A DNA stretch of 13,178 bases from assembly GCA_023228705.1 (NCBI GenBank), contig JALOAS010000087.1, forward strand, positions 1-13,178. The letters run 5' to 3'. A program made the position numbers and the translations under genes. Position 1 is the first letter of the stretch. Each line of letters opens with the position of its first letter. The notes under the pieces were generated by a model that was given only the letters and a program-made list of their open reading frames with translations, made no database searches and was not told where the DNA came from. Source of the stretch: Ottowia sp. (GTDB lineage Bacteria; Pseudomonadota; Gammaproteobacteria; Burkholderiales; Burkholderiaceae_C). Shown here piece by piece: positions 8,296 through 13,178 of this stretch.

Positions 8296-8835
8296 ATGTG
8301 CAAGCTGCAGACCACGATCAGGCGGCTGGTGCGCCATGCCTGGCTGGACGAAGCCGACGCGCGGCGCGCCGTGCCGCCCGTGCTGGCCGACACGCTGCGC
8401 CGGCAGATTGCTGCCAGCGAGCGGCGCCACGGCGGCGAGATCCGCATCTGCGTTGAGGGCAGCCTGCCGCTGAGCTACCTGTGGCGCCACCTGCGCCAGC
8501 GCACGGACATCGCCGACATCGTGCGCCAGCGCGCGATCATGATGTTTGCCAAGCTGCGCGTATGGGATACTGAGCAGAACAACGGCGTGCTCATCTACCT
8601 GCTGCTGGCCGAGCGCGCGATAGAAATCGTCGCGGACCGCGGGCTGCATCCGCATGTTGCGCCGCAAGACTGGCAGGCCATGGTGCAACGACTTTCAGGG
8701 GCACTTGCCGGCGGCCACCTTGAACAGGGCCTGACCGGCGCGCTGGAAGAAGTCTCGGCCGTGCTGGTTGCGCACTGCGCGCGCACCAGCACCAGCCCCG
8801 TCAACGAATTGCCTGACGAACCCGTTTTGCGCTGA
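8296..8835 (+). CDS. Second TPM-domain protein, without signal peptide
   Basis: A 179-residue TPM-family protein. It has no signal peptide and no TM segment, which is usual for the second TPM protein of LemA/TPM sets. Recognisable stretches include LRRQIAASERRHGGEIRICVEG (split across about 35-56), the paired Arg/Asp-rich VRQRAIMMFAKLRVWDTEQN, then NGVLIYLLLAERAIEIVADRG, and VAPQDWQAMVQRL. The ATG follows the stop codon of the previous TPM gene by two bases, so translation is probably coupled; a GGGAG/GGTAGG stretch inside the end of that gene can serve as ribosome binding site. The family has been linked to membrane or photosystem maintenance in plants (TLP18.3) but its bacterial role is not settled. 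The gene converges on a small minus-strand gene 33 bases away. Confidence 0.88.
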   Translation: MCKLQTTIRRLVRHAWLDEADARRAVPPVLADTLRRQIAASERRHGGEIRICVEGSLPLSYLWRHLRQRTDIADIVRQRAIMMFAKLRVWDTEQNNGVLIYLLLAERAIEIVADRGLHPHVAPQDWQAMVQRLSGALAGGHLEQGLTGALEEVSAVLVAHCARTSTSPVNELPDEPVLR

Positions 8836-8868
8836 GCGGCGCGTGCCGGCAGACCGCCGCCGGGGCAG

Positions 8869-9075
8869 TCACTCGTCCACCTCCGGTGATGCTTCGGACC
8901 CCGGATGCAGCAGCTCGCGGTCGCGCTCCAGCGTCTCCCCGGCGCCTGCATCGGAAACAACGGTCACGCTGACCGCACCCTCGGTATCGTCCTGCGCCTG
9001 CACAGGCAGATTCCACGCCAACGCCGATGTCATGATAACGACGGCCGCTGTTCTCGAAAGTCGGGCTTTGCTCAA
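8869..9075 (-). CDS. Small secreted acidic protein, unknown function (TTG start)
   Basis: A 68-residue protein that I do not recognise. Residues 1-27 form a good Sec signal peptide: basic n-region (MSKARLSR), hydrophobic core (TAAVVIMTSALAW) and a VQA-Q cleavage site. The mature part of about 41 residues is strongly acidic (many Asp/Glu) and ends SEASPEVDE. I chose TTG at 9075 because GGGAG lies seven bases upstream and the signal peptide then starts correctly; a GTG at 9102 would add nine residues and bury the ribosome binding site inside the gene. It is convergent with the TPM pair and lies downstream of the group II intron on the same strand. A real but poorly conserved periplasmic peptide is the best reading; a chance frame remains possible. 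Confidence 0.6.
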   Translation of the reverse strand: MSKARLSRTAAVVIMTSALAWNLPVQAQDDTEGAVSVTVVSDAGAGETLERDRELLHPGSEASPEVDE

Positions 9076-9082
9076 GATGTCA

Positions 9083-9087
9083 CTCCC
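9083..9087 (-). promoter_or_regulatory. Ribosome binding site that fixes the TTG start of the small secreted protein
   Basis: On the minus strand, AAGGGAG stands seven bases before TTG 9075. It is the best Shine-Dalgarno match near this gene and argues for the TTG over the upstream GTG at 9102. Confidence 0.55.
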
Positions 9088-9338
9088 TTGTTCGTTGACC
9101 ACATAGAGCGGCCGTTGGCTGCCAGTGAAGCTGGGCAGCCGGCCGCCGGTTGCAGGGGGTAAGGGTCGGCCGGGCTGCGCTTGGTTCCGCTTTTATCGCG
9201 ACCATCTGTAACGGCCGGCGCCGCGCAAGCCCAGGCGGCAGCCCGGCCGTGGCTTCGTGGTGCAGACTGTGCAACGGCCACTTGCCACAGACACCAGATC
9301 AGGGCATCGCTGCGCAGCCGTCAACGCCCTCCTTTCGG

Positions 9339-9415
9339 ATCGGGATAGGGGAGCCGCATTATTGCAGCTACCCCTCCCACACCACCGGGCATGCGGTTCC
9401 GCACCCGGCGGTTCC
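9339..9415 (-). ncRNA. Group II intron domains V and VI
   Basis: Domain V (9378-9415, minus strand) begins GGAACCGCC and closes with CCCGGTGGTGTGGG. A nine-pair lower stem (one G-U) is followed by a two-base bulge (TG) and a four-pair upper stem TGCG/CGCA with loop GAAC. This is the standard domain V form with a CGC-type catalytic triad. Domain VI (9339-9375) pairs GGGG with CCCC, AGC with GCT and GCA with TGC around an ATAA loop, and ends in TATCCCGAT. The catalytic core looks undamaged, unlike the maturase. Confidence 0.8.
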
Positions 9416-9426
9416 AGAGCTTGAGG

Positions 9427-10807
9427 TCATGACAGTCTGGGCACCCCCAGCCGGTCAAAGTACGCGATGGTCAACACCGTCTTGATGACTCCGTTGCTGT
9501 TGCGCCACCAGCGGTGACAGTTGCCCGCCACCTGCCGGGCCACGCTGTCGCTGGCTCCCAGCGCCTTGAGCTCGCGGTGCATCGTTTTGCCCCGCTTCCA
9601 CTGCCGCAGCAGAATGGCCCGCAGCCGCTGCACAACCTCGGCCAGGCTGCGCCCGCCTGAGCGGCGCGTGAGCTGCCGAACCCGAGCCTTGAAGTCGGCA
9701 ATCGCCTTGCGGGCAACTGCATACTTGACCTCGCCGCCCTTGGCGGCCCACAACGCATAGCCCAGGAACTTGCGCCCGAAGGCGCTTGTCGTGGCGCTTT
9801 TGGCTTCGTTTATTTGGAGCCGGAGCCTGGCATAGCAGGCCCTGAGCAGCGCCATGACGCGCTGGCCTGCCCTTTTGCTGCCCACGAAGACGCGGCAGTC
9901 GTCGGCGTAGCGCACGAAGCTGTGGCCCCGCGCCTGCAACGCCTTGTCCACCTCGTCCAGCAACACGTTGGCCAACAGCGGACTCAAGGGGCCGCCTTGC
10001 GGCGTGCCCATGTGCCTGCGCGTGGCCACGCCACCGTCCATGATGCCGGCGTTCAGGTACGCACGGATGAGCCGGATCACTCCGGCATCCTCAATGCGCC
10101 TTTGCAGCCGGCCGATCAGGATGTCGTGGTTGACTCGATCAAAGAATTGCGCCAGATCAACGTCCACCACCACGCGCTTGCCCCGCTGCACGTGCGCTCG
10201 GGCAGATCGCACTGCCTGACGCGCGCTGCGGCCGGGGCGACCAGCCCGAAGGGCGCAGGACAGCCAAAGGCTGGTCCTGAGCGCAGCGAAGGATGCGGCG
10301 CAGCCGCACAAACCCGTAGCTGTGGCTGCTGAAGCTGGGGTCGATGATCGGCTGCAGCACTTGCAGCAATGCTTGCTGGATGAGCCTATCCAGCACGGTG
10401 GGGATGCCCAGCTGGCGCTGGCCACCTCCCGGCTTGGAAATCATCACTTTGCGTACCGGATTGGGCCGGTACTGGCCTGCCAGCAGCGCTTGGCGTATGT
10501 CGGGCCACTTCGTGCGCAGCAGCTGGCCGGTTTGCTCGATATCGAGCCCGTCCACACCGGCCGCGCCTTTGTTGGCCTTGACACGTTTCCACGCCCTTTG
10601 CAGGTTCTGTCTTGCCAGCGCCGCTTGCATGAGGCCACCAGTGCCTGATGCCCGCTTTGCCGGCCCTGTGCCCCAGTGCTGACGGGGCGGGCCGCCGGCT
10701 TCGCCACCATCGGACTGGCGCGCGGCTTCACCGCGCGCTGCCCCCGCTGGCCCGGATCGCTCCGGCTTCTGACGCATGGCCTCAGGCATCCCCATCTCTT
10801 CGGTCAC
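9427..10807 (-). pseudogene. ltrA: Group II intron reverse transcriptase/maturase, frameshifted and internally deleted
   Basis: Two overlapping frames together give one maturase. The 5' frame (from 10807 GTG, or ATG 10795) carries the N-terminal RT part: ARQNLQRAWKRVKANKGAAG, KVMISKPGGGQRQLGIPTV, LDRLIQQALLQVLQPIIDPS and FSSHSYGF. The 3' frame resumes with RPGRSARQAV, then VVVDVDLAQFFDRVNHD, GTPQGGPLSPLLANVLLDEVDK, the catalytic RYADDCRVF (YADD codons 9898-9909), the X domain and the tail RWWRNSNGVIKTVLTIAYFD. The break is a 70-base insertion (10240-10309) exactly between GF and RPGR. In the X domain VVQRLR runs directly into AILLRQWKRG (around 9618), whereas family members carry about 30-35 residues there with a conserved GW..YF block. 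No HNH endonuclease domain follows. Functional splicing by this protein is improbable. Confidence 0.88.
10240..10309 (-). repeat. 70-bp palindromic (REP/MITE-like) insertion in the maturase gene
   Basis: Removing these 70 bases rejoins GGGTTT to CGCCCCGGCCGC and restores the universal SYGFRPGRSA block of group II reverse transcriptases, so they are an insertion. The segment folds into three successive hairpins on the minus strand: GCGGC/GCCGC with loop TGC; CAGGAC(c)AGCC / GGCTGTCCTG with loop TTT and one bulged C; and GCCC/GGGC with loop TTC. The part reading CCTTCGCTGCGCTCAGGA resembles small interspersed palindromes seen in many bacterial genomes, which is recollection, not a search. No second copy is in this window. 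The boundaries may shift by a few bases, and no clear target duplication is visible. Confidence 0.75.
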
Positions 10808-11228
10808 TTGCTCTGGTTCGGTCCTTCACGCTTTCCTCTCGGCCTCTGCAGCCTCGTACTTGCGCTACTACGACTTCTGTTGACTTCTCGCTCCGGCCAG
10901 ATGCCGTCACCCTTTGGCTTCGCCGCTGCTGCGCAGAACAGGCATAAGGCGAGATATCCCCAGGTAAGGGTTCGCACTCCTTCATCGCACAACCGCCGCA
11001 TCTACGCCGCTTTGCCTTGATCACAAGAGCTTCGTGGTCTATGGCCCCTTCGCCCTGCTCGGCAGCGCCTTCTATGCGGTTCTTGTTCATCGGCTCGCGA
11101 TTTATGCTCCACGCTTGCCTATCCCACGCTCGGTCACCCTCACGCAGTTGCGCTTGCGCTTCATTCGCTGCTGAATCAACTTACGGCGGGACTTGCACCC
11201 GCAGGAGTGCGCCCATGCTGGGCGCACC
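10808..11228 (-). ncRNA. 5' ribozyme part of the group II intron (domains I-III)
   Basis: No protein is supported between the maturase start and the intron 5' end; this is the region where domains I-III should fold. It opens with the 8-bp hairpin GTGCGCCC-AGCAT-GGGCGCAC, then TCCTGCGGGTGCAAGTCCCGCC, which has the form of the early domain I stem with the GTGAAAGTCC-like motif of bacterial group II introns. I did not fold the rest. Confidence 0.65.
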
Positions 11229-11231
11229 ATA

Positions 11232-11260
11232 AAAAGCGGCCGGGAAATCCCGGCCGCTTG
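11232..11260 (-). terminator. Strong intrinsic terminator of the IPTL-CTERM gene
   Basis: On the minus strand AAGCGGCCGGG, loop ATTT, then CCCGGCCGCTT form a perfect 11-bp stem, continued by a run of five T that overlaps the stem end (11236-11232). It lies 35 bases after the stop codon of the IPTL-CTERM gene. The group II intron begins three bases after the T-run. Confidence 0.92.
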
Positions 11261-11295
11261 ACTCCTGCATTGCGCCTTGTCGCGCAAATGGGTGT

Positions 11296-12990
11296 TTAGC
11301 CCAGGCCGCGCTCACGGCGGCGCAGCAGCGCCACGCCCGCCAGCAGGCTCGACAGCAGGATGAGGCCCCACTGTGACATGGTCGGGATCGCGGCGGCCAC
11401 CGTAACGGTTACCTCGGCTTCCCCACAGTACGCCGGATTGCTGGTGTCGCACACCTTATATTTAAAGGTATCGGTGCCGGTGAAATCAGCGTCTGGCTCG
11501 TACGTTACGCTGCCGTCGGCATTGACCGTCGTGGTGCCATTGGCAGGTGGCGTCGTGACCTCGACCGAGCCTGGATCCAGCGGGCTGCCGCTGTTGCTCT
11601 TGTCGTTGCCAAGAACATTTATGGTCACTGGCCTGTCCGGTGGCGTGTTGGCGGTGTCGTCTTGCGCGTCAACCATGCGCTCTCCGCTGATTTTCACTGC
11701 GGCGGTGGCGCAGGCTTCCTTGGGGTTGACCAGGCACACCTTGTAGCTGTACTCGTCTTCACCATCAAAGCCCGGACCGGCGGTATAGGTGATGCTGCCG
11801 TCCGCGCTGACTGTCGTCGTACCGTTGGCTGGCCCGCCAATTACCCGGACGCTGGCCGGATCAAGCTCGCCACCCTGCGCCGTGTCGTTGGCAAGCACGT
11901 CGGTGTTGACCGAGTTGCTGCCCACCACAATGACGCTGGCATCGTCTTCAGCCGTGATCGCGGGATCACCGATCTTGATGGTGACCGTACTGGTGGCGCA
12001 GACATCAGCGGGGTCAGCCAGGCAGACCGTATAACTGTAGGTGTCGGTGCCGACATAGTCGGTTTCCGGCGTATAGGTCACCTTGCCCGTGGTTGAGTCA
12101 ACCGAAGTGGTGCCGTGCGAGCCATTGGTCGCCGTGACGCTGCCGGGGTTGATGACGCCGCCGACGGCATTGTCGTTCAGCAGAACCGTGGTCGTGACCG
12201 GCGTATTGACCGGCGTAGCGTCAGAGTCGGGCGATGCGGCGATGCCGGGGCTGGGGCTGCCACTGCCATCGCTGCCCGTGACGACCACGGTCACGTCGGC
12301 CTGGGTGCAAATGCTTTCATTCGGCGCAGCCAGGCACACCTCGTAGGTGTAGGTATAGGTGCCCGACTTATCCGATTCCAGGGTACATGCGCCTGCCGCG
12401 CAGGTGACGGTGGTATTGGCACCGGCTGGACCGCCAGCCACACTCCCTACCTGGACCACGCTGTCCGGATCCAGCAGGCCACCCACCGCAACATCGTTGC
12501 CCAGGACCGGGGTGATCACCGGGGTATTGACCGAGGTAATGTCGGTATCAGGATAGGCGGCAATCGCCGGTGGCTCGCCAACGGAAACGGTCACCGTGGT
12601 GGTGTCGCATTCATCGGCTCTTGGCTCGGCCAGGCACACCTTGTAGGTGTAGGTGTCGGTGCCCTTGAAGCCGGGGTTGGGAGTGTAGGTAATCGCTCCG
12701 GTGCCCGTGTCGATTCCGGTGCTCCCATTGTTGGGATCGCCCATCACCGTGACGCTGCCAGGGTCCAGCGTACCGCCATCGGGCCGGTCATTGCTCAGGA
12801 CATCGGTGGTAACCGGCGTGCCAACCTCGGTTGTGTCGGTGTCAGGTACCGCCGTGACGCCGGAGACCGGTACGGTGATGGTGGCTGCTGCACAAATCTC
12901 ATCTGCAAAACCAACGTCGCAGATTTCATATTTGATGGTGTAGGTCCCGGGGCTGGTGCCCGCTGGTACCTTGACTTTTCCGGTGGCCAC
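11296..12990 (-). CDS. Tandem-95-type repeat surface protein with IPTL-CTERM sorting signal, 5'-truncated
   Basis: A 564-residue open frame (GTG at 12990), probably the 3' part of a longer gene. Residues 1-45 are the end of one Ig-like domain. Five complete domains of about 95 residues follow (46-141, 142-248, 249-343, 344-439, 440-534), each with VLxND, GGxLDPxSV, YTP and GTDTYxYxVC-type blocks as in tandem-95/cadherin-like repeats. Residues 535-564 are an IPTL-CTERM signal: IPTMSQWG, a hydrophobic stretch LILLSSLLAGVALL, and a basic RRRERGLG end. Such tails are processed by an exosortase of the XrtH type, so the product should be exported and anchored or released at the surface. No signal peptide is present, and the frame continues upstream behind a TAG codon, so the start is not the original one. 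Expression of this remnant as a surface protein is doubtful. The terminator lies at 11232-11260. Confidence 0.82.
   Translation of the reverse strand: MATGKVKVPAGTSPGTYTIKYEICDVGFADEICAAATITVPVSGVTAVPDTDTTEVGTPVTTDVLSNDRPDGGTLDPGSVTVMGDPNNGSTGIDTGTGAITYTPNPGFKGTDTYTYKVCLAEPRADECDTTTVTVSVGEPPAIAAYPDTDITSVNTPVITPVLGNDVAVGGLLDPDSVVQVGSVAGGPAGANTTVTCAAGACTLESDKSGTYTYTYEVCLAAPNESICTQADVTVVVTGSDGSGSPSPGIAASPDSDATPVNTPVTTTVLLNDNAVGGVINPGSVTATNGSHGTTSVDSTTGKVTYTPETDYVGTDTYSYTVCLADPADVCATSTVTIKIGDPAITAEDDASVIVVGSNSVNTDVLANDTAQGGELDPASVRVIGGPANGTTTVSADGSITYTAGPGFDGEDEYSYKVCLVNPKEACATAAVKISGERMVDAQDDTANTPPDRPVTINVLGNDKSNSGSPLDPGSVEVTTPPANGTTTVNADGSVTYEPDADFTGTDTFKYKVCDTSNPAYCGEAEVTVTVAAAIPTMSQWGLILLSSLLAGVALLRRRERGLG
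11389..12855 (-). repeat. Five diverged tandem ~95-residue Ig-like repeats within the coding sequence
   Basis: Five in-frame protein repeats of 96, 107, 95, 96 and 95 residues, seen as recurring VLxND...LDPxSV...YTP...GTDTYxYxVC blocks. DNA identity between units is limited, so they are old duplications. Each unit ends with a Cys pair spaced 8-9 residues (119/128, 219/228, 323/331, 419/427, 514/522), matching Cys24/Cys33 of the partial first domain. The second unit is longer and carries an extra pair, Cys197 and Cys202. Confidence 0.85.
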
Positions 12991-13080
12991 TTCCAGATAG
13001 GGGACCGGACCCTAGGCAATGGGGGTGGCTGGGGTGAGCACCTTGCCGAAGACACCTGGCTCCGTGCCGCCGACCGTACT
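12991..13080 (-). pseudogene. Decayed upstream continuation of the tandem-repeat gene, behind an in-frame TAG
   Basis: Reading upstream of GTG 12990 in the same frame gives GPVPYLEV directly before ATGKVKVPAGTSPG, then a TAG at 13012-13014, then TVGGTEPGVFGKVLTPATPIA. This text is continuous with the Ig-like domain that ends in the open frame, so the true coding sequence once went through the TAG. A single substitution can explain it. Further upstream the frame meets TGA at 13096-13098 and the family-like character stops near 13080. Confidence 0.6.
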
Positions 13081-13178
13081 CCTGAATCCGTGATCTCATT
13101 GTTGTATTTAGGTGAAATCGCTTTCAATATCAACGACTTGCCTGTAAAATGGCTCTCACCTTGTGGGTGAGGACTTTC
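13081..13178. other. A+T-rich edge, possible end of an insertion sequence with outward promoter
   Basis: Base composition changes abruptly at about 13081, where the decayed repeat gene ends. The edge has no coding character in the neighbouring gene's frame. On the plus strand TAAAAT (13145-13150) lies 17 bases after TTTCAA (13122-13127), a fair -10 with a weak -35, and CTCACC/GGGTGAG form a short hairpin near 13154-13172. An IS end beginning CCTGAATCCGTGATC, with a transposase gene starting beyond the window, would explain the truncation; I do not recognise the family. Confidence 0.3.

Larger units (their letters stand above)
9339..11228 (-). mobile_element. Group II intron with broken maturase
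   Basis: The intron runs on the minus strand from GTGCGCCC at 11228, a classic group II 5' end (the same eight bases open Ll.LtrB), to a domain VI ending in CCCCTATCCCGAT at 9339, about 1890 bases. The first 21 bases fold into a perfect 8-bp hairpin (11208-11228). Domains I-III would occupy 11228 to about 10808, the maturase sits in domain IV, and domains V and VI follow its stop codon by about a dozen bases. It starts three bases beyond the T-run of the terminator of the IPTL-CTERM gene, a site choice known for group IIC introns; I do not assign the class from structure. The 3' flank (9076-9338) shows no coding sequence, so the intron lies between genes and interrupts none. Its maturase is doubly damaged, so mobility by its own protein is unlikely. 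The ends are read by eye. Confidence 0.85.

Noticed and set aside
9301..9330. Nested palindromes AGGGC...GCCCT around GCTGCGCAGC near the intron 3' flank as an attachment site or terminator
   Set aside because: Short arms, no T-run, and no integrase or duplicated copy at the other intron end.
10157..10425. Programmed ribosomal frameshift joining the two maturase frames
   Set aside because: The frames are separated by a 70-base palindromic insertion whose removal restores the canonical protein; no slippery heptamer is evident, so damage is the simpler explanation.
11389..12855. Regularly spaced repeats as a possible CRISPR array
   Set aside because: The period is about 285-320 bases, in frame, with diverged protein-level similarity; these are Ig-like domains, not short identical repeats.
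12115..13170. 351-codon open frame on the plus strand over the repeat protein
   Set aside because: It is antisense to the tandem repeats; its own repetitive look only mirrors the repeat gene.

Overview
The window is G+C-rich DNA with dense genes, long antisense shadow frames, an IPTL-CTERM surface protein and acyl-CoA enzymes of proteobacterial type. This fits a betaproteobacterium of the order Burkholderiales, probably Comamonadaceae. That placement is inferred from gene content and codon style; there is no rRNA in the window to confirm it. No tRNA, rRNA or CRISPR array was seen.

Left part (1-3974). About 480 bases without a supportable gene come first. Then follow a nitronate monooxygenase-type flavoenzyme (+), a convergent membrane protein with a coiled coil and four CxxC motifs (-), and a class III extradiol (DODA/YgiD-type) dioxygenase (-) that probably shares a transcript with it. 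A stand-alone PAS-domain protein is transcribed divergently from the dioxygenase.

Middle part (4148-9075). A LemA lipoprotein is followed by a tight two-gene unit: an HSD10-like short-chain 3-hydroxyacyl-CoA dehydrogenase and a thiolase. Together these could carry out the last two steps of beta-oxidation or of isoleucine/2-methyl-branched acyl-CoA breakdown. After a 523-base gap come two TPM-domain proteins, one secreted or membrane-anchored with a Gly-rich tail and one without a signal, separated by only two bases. LemA and TPM proteins are usual neighbours, so the dehydrogenase-thiolase pair looks lodged inside a LemA/TPM set. A small convergent secreted acidic protein with a TTG start closes this part.

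Right part (9339-13178), all on the minus strand. A group II intron of about 1.9 kb can be delimited from its 5' GTGCGCCC end (11228) to its domain V/VI end (9339). It begins three bases beyond the T-run of a strong terminator. Its maturase is broken twice: by a 70-base palindromic insertion that shifts the frame in the reverse-transcriptase domain, and by an apparent in-frame loss of part of the X/thumb domain. Upstream lies a tandem-95-type repeat protein with a C-terminal IPTL-CTERM sorting signal. Its 5' part is decayed: family-like sequence continues in frame behind an amber codon, then stops at an A+T-rich edge that may be the end of an insertion sequence running out of the window.
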